Source: Desulfurococcales archaeon ex4484_204
GTDB lineage: Archaea; Thermoproteota; Thermoprotei_A; Sulfolobales; NBVN01
Assembly: GCA_002255065.1 (NCBI GenBank)
Contig: NJEF01000053.1
Location: forward strand, 1-11,901
Direction of reading: 5' to 3'
DNA length: 11,901 bases
Shown: positions 1 to 5,657 of the stretch, piece after piece
How the letters are laid out: the number at the start of each line of letters is the position of its first letter
How positions within the stretch are numbered: position 1 is the first letter of the stretch
Position numbers and translations under genes: made by a program
Notes under the pieces: generated by a model
The model's input: the letters and a program-made list of their open reading frames with translations, nothing else
Database searches by the model: none
Told to the model about the DNA's origin: nothing

Positions 1-539
1 TGCGCGTACGGGTTGTGGTAGCCGTTCTCATGCATTAATACGGGCCAGGCAGCCATCTCCTCCCTCGAGACACCGTACTTCTCCATGTAATTCCTCATTA
101 CCAATGCGTTTAAGCCTGAGAAGCTCACTCCATGGATGAGCTCATAGTCAGCATCTGCGGCCCAAGCTAACCCCCTAGTAACGTCAGGCGTTGGTAGCTC
201 ACTTAGCTTCTCCACCCCAACAACAGCGACTACCTGGAAGAGGCCTGAAGCTACGAGCGAGTAGCCTGCAAGGACGGCGGCACCTCCTGAGCCACAGGCT
301 CCCTCAACCTTAAAACCTGAAATCCCTCTAAGGCCTGCTGTATCAGCTATTAAGGATGCTAAGTTTTCCTGCTCAACCAAGCTACTCATCATGTTGCCCA
401 CGACGATAGCGTCTGGCTTTACCCCCCCGGCGTCATCTGTGGCCTTCATTAGTGCCTCACTAGCCAGCTCCCTAAGGCTTCTGCTAACTAGCTTACCTAC
501 CTTAGTCATTCCCACGCCAGCTACTCCCACCTTCACCAT
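1..539 (-). CDS. Acetyl-CoA acetyltransferase (archaeal thiolase, SCP2-like), N-terminal part, runs off left edge
   Basis: The first 179 codons of a thiolase are present; the rest lies beyond base 1. It starts at ATG 539-537, and translation opens MVKVGVAGVGMTKVGK, the usual start of archaeal acetoacetyl-CoA thiolases. The acylated active-site cysteine is Cys82 in EGACGSGG. Other family marks are VGVEKLSEL and, near the truncation, HENGYHNPYA. The catalytic histidine and second cysteine of the C-terminal half would be outside the window. In archaea this enzyme condenses two acetyl-CoA to acetoacetyl-CoA, the first step of the mevalonate route, usually in complex with HMG-CoA synthase and a DUF35 protein. 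The start lies 10 bases after the stop of the HMG-CoA-synthase-like gene, with GGGGTG in between as a likely ribosome site, so the two are probably one operon. A related SCP2-thiolase of other specificity cannot be excluded. Confidence 0.9.
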   Translation of the reverse strand, partial: MVKVGVAGVGMTKVGKLVSRSLRELASEALMKATDDAGGVKPDAIVVGNMMSSLVEQENLASLIADTAGLRGISGFKVEGACGSGGAAVLAGYSLVASGLFQVVAVVGVEKLSELPTPDVTRGLAWAADADYELIHGVSFSGLNALVMRNYMEKYGVSREEMAAWPVLMHENGYHNPYA

Positions 540-549
540 TCCAGCACCC

Positions 550-1308
550 CTAAGTACCGCACTTAATGAGCCCTAAGAGGGCATCGGTTAAGCTGTTATT
601 GACTAACACTAAAACAACGCTCTCGCCAGCACTACACCTACTCAGCACCTTATCGAGGGTTACTATGAGGCATAGATCCTTTATGTCGCTATTAATGCAC
701 TCATTAACCACGCTAGCGGTGTTTATGTTGATGTTAAGAGCCTTAGCTATCCTTGCTAAGAGCCTTACACTCGGGACGTAGCCAGCTAAGTATGATACGC
801 CCTCCTTATCTAAACCAAGCTCCTTAGCATAGCTAATAATGAGCTTCTCCATCAAGTTGCTTGTGAGTGCCTTTAGGGAGTTCATGTCTGTCTTATCCGT
901 GAGTGCTAGAGCTAGCGGTATTGAGGTAGAGCCAAACTTAATGAACTTATACCTACCCTGCCTTGAGAAGAGCATGCTAGCTAACCTTGGCACCTTATCA
1001 TGCTGAGTAATAAATAACAGCACCCTCTCAAAACCGGATCTCTCAGCAATGGGGATCAGTTTAAGGGCTGAGAAGACGTCGGCTACGTTAATGAACTCGC
1101 AATCAATGTTAAAGAAAGTCTTTAAGATGTTATGGACGTTAAGCCTCTCATAGTACTTCCCATCTCTAAATGTAAAGATGATGAGGTCAGGACTCCTCCC
1201 CCCTCTTATAACATCCTTAATAACGTCATGTATAGCCGTGATTACGTCTTCATCACTGCCGACGTTACCCCTAGGCAGCTTAACGCTACAGCCCTCTATA
1301 CTAAGCAT
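550..1308 (-). CDS. HMG-CoA synthase-like protein of the thiolase fold, catalytic residues lost (probable pseudoenzyme)
   Basis: This 252-residue protein is not close to any family at first sight, but it can be laid along archaeal HMG-CoA synthase (about 345-350 residues). MLSIEGCSVKLPRGNV matches the N-terminal strand. SDEDVITAIHDVIKDVI matches the DEDT..A...A helix. FINVADVFSAL sits where the family has FACKAGTA. YLAGYVPSVRLLARIAKAL matches YxVFHQPNGKFxxxAAKxL, and AGESVVLVLVNNSLTDAL matches the last strand, DRIxVVSYGSGAGSDAF. In that alignment the nucleophilic Cys becomes Asn, the catalytic His becomes Tyr and the Asn of the GNTYSG loop becomes Cys. About 30 residues near the N-terminus and about 60 in the middle are missing. 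The frame is open and codon use is like the neighbours, so it looks maintained rather than decaying. It directly precedes the thiolase. A structural or substrate-handling partner role is an inference; the fold assignment rests on recalled family motifs. Confidence 0.7.
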   Translation of the reverse strand: MLSIEGCSVKLPRGNVGSDEDVITAIHDVIKDVIRGGRSPDLIIFTFRDGKYYERLNVHNILKTFFNIDCEFINVADVFSALKLIPIAERSGFERVLLFITQHDKVPRLASMLFSRQGRYKFIKFGSTSIPLALALTDKTDMNSLKALTSNLMEKLIISYAKELGLDKEGVSYLAGYVPSVRLLARIAKALNININTASVVNECINSDIKDLCLIVTLDKVLSRCSAGESVVLVLVNNSLTDALLGLIKCGT

Positions 1309-1330
1309 AAAAAGCTCACTTCAACATTTG

Positions 1331-1341
1331 ATTTATAAAAG
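1331..1341 (-). promoter_or_regulatory. TATA box for the HMG-CoA synthase-like/thiolase operon
   Basis: On the minus strand this reads CTTTTATAAAT, close to the archaeal TATA consensus. Its centre is about 28 bases before the ATG at 1308, so the transcript is expected to be leaderless or nearly so; no Shine-Dalgarno precedes that ATG. The box lies within an inverted repeat, ATAAAA-GCCC-TTTTAT (1335-1350). Confidence 0.55.
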
Positions 1342-1400
1342 CCCTTTTATTGGTTTACTAGGGAGACTCCATGACGGGTTCATACGCTTAAGAAGTATTG

Positions 1401-1408
1401 TTTAAAAT
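1401..1408 (+). promoter_or_regulatory. Probable TATA box for the UPF0104 membrane protein gene
   Basis: TTTAAAAT is centred about 33 bases before ATG 1437, giving a predicted leader of only a few bases. It faces away from the minus-strand promoter at 1331-1341; both promoters lie within the 128-base intergenic region 1309-1436. Confidence 0.45.
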
Positions 1409-1436
1409 TACCTAGCGTTGTATATTTTAGGTAAAT

Positions 1437-2474
1437 ATGGAGGAGGGTAAGAGCACTAATACTGCTATCGCTAGGTACGTAGTTATTGGCGGCGTGTTAG
1501 CTCTCCTTATCTACAGCGCTATATTCATAGTTGCTTATGAAGGCAGGATCCAGGAGGTAGCTGAGTTACTCTCCCGTAGCAGGCCTGAGAACGCTGTGTT
1601 CATAGTTGCCTTCAGGCTATCGGCTCTTATTCTGCATGTTCTTACTTGGTGGCTACTCCTCTACCCCCTAACAGGGTTGAGGATCGTTAATGTTTTAAGG
1701 ACGGCGCTGGCAGCTATATTCACGGAACTCGTAATACCGATAGGCGGCGTTACCGAGGTTGCTAAGGTCGCCTTGATAACCAAGGTGGGGGAGGTAAGTG
1801 TTGATGCAGCTTTAACAACCCTTCTAACCCACAGGTTCATAGCATCCGTAGCTATTGCGTTAACAACGTTCGTGGCTCTTTACTACATTAACGCACCGCA
1901 GGTGCTTTACGTAGGGTTGCTGGGTCCAGCGCTAGTGCTTGTTGCAAGTAATATACTTCTATGCCTCGTTCCAGCATCCCCTAGAGCAGAGAGGCTTGTC
2001 TGTAGGCTAAGTAGGAGGGTATGTCTAAGGGTTAAAGGTTTTTCAGGTAAGTACGTACTAACTTTAAAGTCCCTGGGGGGATCCTATAAATACTTAGCTG
2101 TTGCAGTAGTGCTCGCTCTTGGTGAGAGGCTCTCTAACGCGTACTTCGGTATGCACTTAGCCTCCCTCATGGGTGTTAAGCTAAGCTTGGGTAGTGCTCT
2201 ACTAGCGTTTGACTCACTCTACACGATAATATGGCTCCTACCAGCAATAACGCCCGGGGGCTTAGGGGTGTTTGAAGCTATACAAACAACTCTGCTAACC
2301 TACATAGGCATCCCATTAAACGTATCAGCTACGCTCAGCATACTGTCCAGGGCCTTCTATGTAGTTGTTGAGTACCCGCTGTTCATGATATCCATAGCAT
2401 CCCTAGGCCTGAGCTTAAGGGGTTACCTACGTGAGGTAATAAGGATAGCTAGGCCCGGAGCAAGATCCCGCTGA
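1437..2474 (+). CDS. UPF0104 / lysylphosphatidylglycerol synthase transmembrane-region family protein (flippase-like)
   Basis: An integral membrane protein of 345 residues with about eight hydrophobic segments (roughly 13-34, 53-77, 88-104, 133-150, 157-178, 219-236, 258-273 and 300-325). The two signature stretches of the PF03706 family are present: FTELVIPIGGVTEVAK (95-110) in the first half, and ITPGGLGVFEA (271-281) followed by a SILSRAFYVV helix (301-310) in the second. Archaeal members of this family are linked to lipid, dolichol-sugar or glycan handling across the membrane, and the related domain of bacterial MprF flips lysyl-lipids; the substrate here is unknown. There is no extra soluble catalytic domain, so it is the stand-alone membrane type. 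The basic C-terminus (RIARPGARSR) would be cytoplasmic by the positive-inside rule. It has its own promoter and ends 49 bases before the next gene. Confidence 0.85.
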   Translation: MEEGKSTNTAIARYVVIGGVLALLIYSAIFIVAYEGRIQEVAELLSRSRPENAVFIVAFRLSALILHVLTWWLLLYPLTGLRIVNVLRTALAAIFTELVIPIGGVTEVAKVALITKVGEVSVDAALTTLLTHRFIASVAIALTTFVALYYINAPQVLYVGLLGPALVLVASNILLCLVPASPRAERLVCRLSRRVCLRVKGFSGKYVLTLKSLGGSYKYLAVAVVLALGERLSNAYFGMHLASLMGVKLSLGSALLAFDSLYTIIWLLPAITPGGLGVFEAIQTTLLTYIGIPLNVSATLSILSRAFYVVVEYPLFMISIASLGLSLRGYLREVIRIARPGARSR

Positions 2475-2486
2475 GGTTAGTAGTTA

Positions 2487-2495
2487 GATTTAAAC
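2487..2495 (+). promoter_or_regulatory. Probable TATA box for the MIP18/moaB operon
   Basis: GATTTAAAC with core TTTAAA at 2489-2494 is centred about 32 bases before ATG 2524. GGGTGG at 2518-2522 lies immediately before the start codon and could serve as a ribosome site. Confidence 0.4.
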
Positions 2496-2523
2496 GCTGT
2501 TAAAGGTATTTCCCCAGGGTGGT

Positions 2524-2901
2524 ATGTTGGTTAATAAGGACGAGATTAGGAGGAGGGTCATAGAGGCCCTTAAAAACACCTACGACCCGGAAATACCTAT
2601 TAACGTGTGGGACCTTGGTCTAATTTACGGGCTTGAGATAAGCGATGACGGTGTTGTCCACATAAGGATGACCCTAACAACGCCTGGCTGCCCCATAGCT
2701 AACATGATAGTCTACTGTGTTGTTGAAGCCGTCCAGGGCGTTGATGGGGTTAGGGATGTCGATGTTGAGCTGGTGTTCGAGCCTCCGTGGGACCCAACCA
2801 GGATGACTAAGGATGGGAGGGAGAAGTTTAAGGAGATCTATGGCTACGACATAGTTAATGAGTATTTAAGGCAGAAGGGGTTAGGTGAGGGAGGGGGCTA
2901 G
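2524..2901 (+). CDS. MIP18/DUF59 family iron-sulfur cluster assembly protein (SufT/PaaD-like)
   Basis: This 125-residue protein carries every hallmark of the MIP18 (DUF59) family. An N-terminal helix (6-17) is followed by YDPEIPINVWDLGLIYG (20-36), then LTTPGCP (51-57) with the conserved Cys56, and VELVFEPPWDPTRMT (81-95). Relatives (SufT in bacteria, MIP18/CIAO2 in eukaryotes) help place Fe-S clusters on target proteins, and Cys56 is the residue expected to matter for this. It is cytosolic. The acidic/glycine-rich tail GEGGG ends the protein. Its stop is four bases ahead of moaB and its last codons contain the moaB ribosome site, so the two are cotranscribed. Start ATG 2524 fits the family N-terminus. 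Confidence 0.93.
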   Translation: MLVNKDEIRRRVIEALKNTYDPEIPINVWDLGLIYGLEISDDGVVHIRMTLTTPGCPIANMIVYCVVEAVQGVDGVRDVDVELVFEPPWDPTRMTKDGREKFKEIYGYDIVNEYLRQKGLGEGGG

Positions 2902-2905
2902 CTGA

Positions 2906-3412
2906 ATGCCCATCGAGGAGCATAGGAAGGCCTCGGAAGGTATAAAGGTTAGGTTCTGCCTCATAGTGACCAGCGACTCCATCTATGAGGGAAGGAAGGA
3001 GGACAGAGTAACGCCCACCGTTAAGGGTGTTGTTACTCAGGCAGGACACGAGCTCGTTGCAAGTACTATTATACCTAACTCAAGAAAGCATATCTTAAGG
3101 AATGTGAGGGAGGGGGTTGGTATGTGTGATGTAGTCCTTATTACGGGGGGTACGGGGTTAAGTAGGAGGGACATTACAGTTGACGTGCTAAGGGAGCTAT
3201 GTGTTAAAGATGTGCCAGGATATGGGGAGCTCTTTAGGTTGCTGACATACCAGAAACATGGTGTGGTCGCGATAGCGTCGAGAGCGCTTGCTTGCGTTGT
3301 AGATAATTCCTTAGTATTTACCACGCCGGGATCCCCTGAAGCCGTTAAGTTAGCTCTAAACAAAGTAATACTACCGGAGATTAAGCACTTGATCTACGAG
3401 TTAAGGAGGTAG
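2906..3412 (+). CDS. moaB: Molybdenum/tungsten cofactor biosynthesis protein MoaB (molybdopterin adenylyltransferase type)
   Basis: A full-length MoaB/MogA domain of 168 residues. Visible motifs are LIVTSDSIYEGRKEDR (19-34), the pterin-binding ITGGTGLSRRDIT (79-91) with Asp89, PGYGELFRLLTY (104-115), SRALA (125-129) and TTPGSPEAV (139-147). In archaea MoaB performs the MogA-type step, adenylating molybdopterin with ATP before metal insertion; many thermophiles use tungsten. The start ATG 2906 is preceded by GGTGAGGGAGGGGG (2884-2897), a strong ribosome site inside the end of the preceding gene. The first 13 residues precede the conserved core and are a short extension. It ends 19 bases from the convergent OsmC gene. 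No other Mo-cofactor gene lies in the window. Confidence 0.92.
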   Translation: MPIEEHRKASEGIKVRFCLIVTSDSIYEGRKEDRVTPTVKGVVTQAGHELVASTIIPNSRKHILRNVREGVGMCDVVLITGGTGLSRRDITVDVLRELCVKDVPGYGELFRLLTYQKHGVVAIASRALACVVDNSLVFTTPGSPEAVKLALNKVILPEIKHLIYELRR

Positions 3413-3431
3413 GTAAAAACGTTAACCTAGT

Positions 3432-3878
3432 TTACTTTAGTGAGTACTTTATACTAACCTTTGTAGGGGATGTCAGCGTGTCACTTATAGGGCAGTGGCT
3501 CTCAACGAATCTTACGAGCTCCTCAACCCTATCCCTAGGTGAGTTAGACTTTATCTCAATTCTAGCCCTAATCTCCGTAAACCCTGCCTTAACGTTGTAG
3601 CCCATGAAACCTCTAGGATCGTAGTCACCCTCAACATCTATTTTCAGCTCATCTATATCGACGTTGAACCTCTCTGAGTGGTAAGCCATGACTATGCCTA
3701 TGCAGCCAGCTAGGGATGCTAATAGAACCTCAGTAGGTGTAGGGCCCTTATCCTCACCTCCAATACCTTTAGGAATATCCTGCGTTAAGGTGAAGTTCCT
3801 GATCTTGGTAACTACTGTTGCTGGTTTTACTAGCACCGACGTTGTCTTTAACGTCTTAATATTTCTTGAGACGGGCAT
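3432..3878 (-). CDS. OsmC/Ohr family protein (thiol-dependent peroxidase type)
   Basis: This 148-residue protein matches OsmC-family proteins over its whole length. GPTPTEVLLASLAGC (45-59) contains the conserved Glu50 and the expected peroxidatic Cys59, and SHCPISDTL (127-135) contains the second Cys129. OsmC/Ohr proteins are homodimers that reduce organic hydroperoxides with the two cysteines, reduced in turn by small thiols or lipoyl proteins. Both cysteines and the glutamate are present, so activity is plausible; the true substrate is not visible. The gene is transcribed towards moaB and has its own promoter region. The likely ribosome site is GGGATC, five bases before ATG 3878. Confidence 0.92.
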   Translation of the reverse strand: MPVSRNIKTLKTTSVLVKPATVVTKIRNFTLTQDIPKGIGGEDKGPTPTEVLLASLAGCIGIVMAYHSERFNVDIDELKIDVEGDYDPRGFMGYNVKAGFTEIRARIEIKSNSPRDRVEELVRFVESHCPISDTLTSPTKVSIKYSLK

Positions 3879-3922
3879 CTTTCGATCCCAGCTACTCTTT
3901 AATTGCTGAATTTAAGCTTAAA

Positions 3923-3933
3923 CGATATAAACC
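3923..3933 (-). promoter_or_regulatory. Probable TATA box for the OsmC gene
   Basis: The minus strand reads GGTTTATATCG, about 50 bases before ATG 3878, which predicts a transcript start near 3903 and a leader of about 25 bases containing GGGATC. A second AT-rich box (3941-3951) lies behind it and may face the other way. Confidence 0.45.
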
Positions 3934-3940
3934 GATTAAA

Positions 3941-3951
3941 CTATATAAATA
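3941..3951 (+). promoter_or_regulatory. Possible TATA box directing transcription into the region upstream of pheS
   Basis: CTATATAAATA on the plus strand is TATA-like. A transcript from it would begin near 3970 and would include the small ORF and both hairpins at 4040-4105 before reaching pheS. A box this symmetric could also act on the minus strand, so its direction is uncertain. Confidence 0.3.
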
Positions 3952-4039
3952 CTTAAGGATCTAGAATAAGGCTTAGTAACTTAGTTCTACAGAAGTATTA
4001 CGCCCACTAAATCACAAGCTGTTAATGCCTTAAAACGCT

Positions 4040-4105
4040 ATGAGTATTAGAGAAACATCTCTAAGAGCTATTAAAGCGATAACAGCACATTATCGCTCTA
4101 GTTAA
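4040..4105 (+). CDS. Possible 21-residue leader ORF upstream of pheS
   Basis: ATG 4040 opens 21 codons ending at TAA 4103-4105 and starting MSIRETSLRAIKAITAHYR. It contains no phenylalanine, so it is not a classical Phe leader peptide. There is no ribosome site in front of it and no clear TATA at leaderless distance. It is listed because it spans exactly the two perfect hairpins described next. It may be a chance frame. Confidence 0.15.
   Translation: MSIRETSLRAIKAITAHYRSS
4047..4102 (+). other. Two tandem perfect hairpins in the intergenic region upstream of pheS
   Basis: Hairpin 1 (4047-4064) is TTAGAGA-AACA-TCTCTAA, seven pairs with a four-base loop. Hairpin 2 has AGCGATAA (4075-4082) and TTATCGCT (4090-4097) around a seven-base loop CAGCACA, and the stem continues past one mismatch with 4070-4073 against 4099-4102. 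GCTGTTA (4018-4024) is complementary to TAACAGC (4080-4086), which would compete with hairpin 2. They could be an RNA leader, a small RNA or paired operator half-sites. The rest of 3879-4147 holds only AT-rich promoter-like sequence. Confidence 0.4.
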
Positions 4106-4113
4106 AGATTAAA
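4101..4113 (+). promoter_or_regulatory. Possible proximal TATA box for pheS-pheT
   Basis: GTTAAAGATTAAA is centred about 41 bases before the GTG start at 4148, predicting a leader of 10-15 bases. If this is the main promoter, the hairpins at 4047-4102 lie upstream of, or overlap, the promoter and would act on DNA rather than RNA. Confidence 0.3.
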
Positions 4114-4147
4114 CCGGGGCTAGAAGAATTTGATGGGTTGGTATTGA

Positions 4148-5656
4148 GTGAGTAATGTGTTGCTACCTCTAAGGCAGTATGAGATAATACGTGTGGTGGT
4201 TAATAGAGGGGTGGTTAGCGTTAAGGAACTAGCGTCTGAGCTAGGTAAGAGACCTAGCGATATCATGAGGGATCTAGAGGAGCTGTCCGCTAAGGGGTTA
4301 ATTAGTATATCAAGGGAGAGGAGCTACTTAGTGAGAGTAACAAACCTGGCATTAAGGTACTTAAAGACGGGGTTGCCTGAGGAGGTCGTCCTAAGTAAGC
4401 TTATGGAACTGAGGGGAGAAGCTGATTTAAATACCTTAAAGAACTCCTTAGCCCTGGATAGTAAGGAGTTTTCTGCAGCTATTGGGTTGTTAAGGAAGTA
4501 CGGTGCATTGATGATTAGCGGTGAGCAGGCCAAGCTAGCTAGTAAGGGAGAGGCTAACGCCGCAGTGAGGATTAAAGAGGTTAAGGATAGGATTGCTAGG
4601 CTAGCTAGGAAGCCCCTAATTTTCAGGGAGGTTAAGGAGATACCTGGATGGGTTAAGGAGCTTAAGAGGAGGGGTTTTATTAGCATTGAGGAGGCTAAGG
4701 AACTAAGGGTTAAACCTAGGTGTAGCACGGTTAGGATGCTTAATGAGGGGAGGATTAAGCCCGCAAGGATCATCACAGTTTTAAAACAGCAGGACATAGT
4801 GTCTGGTGCTTGGAGGAATGCAATATTTAAGAAGTACGATCTCAGCATAGATGTACCGACTGTGTATCCTGTAAGGAAGCATCCGTACATTCAGTTCCTT
4901 AACTACGTACGGTACGTAATATCATCCATGGGCTTCTTCGAGGTTAAAGGGCCCTACGTAGAGTCCGAGCTATGGAATTTCGATATACTATTCGTTCCCC
5001 AATATCATCCAGCAAGGAGGGACACGGACGTATACTTCATTAAGGGGCTACCACCAGCTAGTGAGGATGAAGGCCTCCTTAAGGTTGTTAAGGAGATCCA
5101 CGAATACGGCTGGGGATACAGGTGGGACCCGCTAAAGGCGTTAAGACTTATACTGAGGACCCACACGACACCCGTCTCGATAAGGACTATATGTGAGAGA
5201 GGTGGGGGTGAGTACAGGGCTTTTTCACTAGACAGAGTGTTTAGACCGGATACCCCAGACCCTACCCACCTTATGGAGTTCCACCAGCTGGAGGGGATAA
5301 TAGTTGGTAGGAGAGTGGCGTTTAAGCACCTGTTGGGATTCTTTAAAGCTTTCGCTAAGTTCCTAGGCCTAGGTGAGGTTAGGTTTAAGCCGGCGTACTT
5401 CCCGTTCACAGAGCCAAGCGTTGAGGGCTTTATAAAGCACCCCAAGCTAGGGTGGATCGAGGTTTTCCCAGGAGGTATGTTTAGACCTGAAGTCCTTAAA
5501 GCAGTAGGTCTTGAGGGTTACAACGTAGCGGCTTGGGGCATAGGCATTGACAGGATAGCCATGCTCATCTTAGGCATAGATGACATAAGGAACCTCTACA
5601 CTAATAACCTACAGGTGATAAGGAGGATAAGGGCGCCTAACGTGGTGATGAGGTAG
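4148..5656 (+). CDS. pheS: Phenylalanyl-tRNA synthetase alpha subunit
   Basis: The class II catalytic subunit of the alpha2beta2 enzyme that charges tRNA-Phe in the cytosol. At 502 residues it is the usual archaeal length. Residues 1-130 form winged-helix-like repeats (e.g. VSVKELASELGKRPSDI, 23-39), as in archaeal and eukaryotic cytosolic forms. The aminoacylation domain follows from about 235: motif 1 region SSMGFFEVKGPYVESELWNF (259-278), HTTPVSIRT (339-347), motif 2 RAFSLDRVFRPDTPDPTH (357-374), FHQLEGI (378-384), and motif 3 WGIGIDRIAML (463-473). PAYFPFTEPSVE (415-426) contributes to the phenylalanine pocket. The start must be GTG 4148, since the preceding in-frame codon is TGA. No strong ribosome site is seen. 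One base separates it from pheT. Confidence 0.97.
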   Translation: MSNVLLPLRQYEIIRVVVNRGVVSVKELASELGKRPSDIMRDLEELSAKGLISISRERSYLVRVTNLALRYLKTGLPEEVVLSKLMELRGEADLNTLKNSLALDSKEFSAAIGLLRKYGALMISGEQAKLASKGEANAAVRIKEVKDRIARLARKPLIFREVKEIPGWVKELKRRGFISIEEAKELRVKPRCSTVRMLNEGRIKPARIITVLKQQDIVSGAWRNAIFKKYDLSIDVPTVYPVRKHPYIQFLNYVRYVISSMGFFEVKGPYVESELWNFDILFVPQYHPARRDTDVYFIKGLPPASEDEGLLKVVKEIHEYGWGYRWDPLKALRLILRTHTTPVSIRTICERGGGEYRAFSLDRVFRPDTPDPTHLMEFHQLEGIIVGRRVAFKHLLGFFKAFAKFLGLGEVRFKPAYFPFTEPSVEGFIKHPKLGWIEVFPGGMFRPEVLKAVGLEGYNVAAWGIGIDRIAMLILGIDDIRNLYTNNLQVIRRIRAPNVVMR

Positions 5657-5657
5657 G

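Noticed and set aside
1371..1391. Six-codon ATG frame in the divergent intergenic region, behind a plus-strand TATA-like stretch.
   Set aside because: Too short to judge and without a ribosome site; the TATA-like stretch is explained by the minus-strand promoter.
3879..3892. TTTCGATCCC resembling a tRNA T-loop.
   Set aside because: No acceptor, D or anticodon stem could be assembled around it on either strand; it is the leader of the OsmC gene.
4324..5445. Open minus-strand frames of 188 and 146 codons inside pheS.
   Set aside because: They lie wholly under PheS motifs, show no family features and have Ser/Leu-rich shadow composition.
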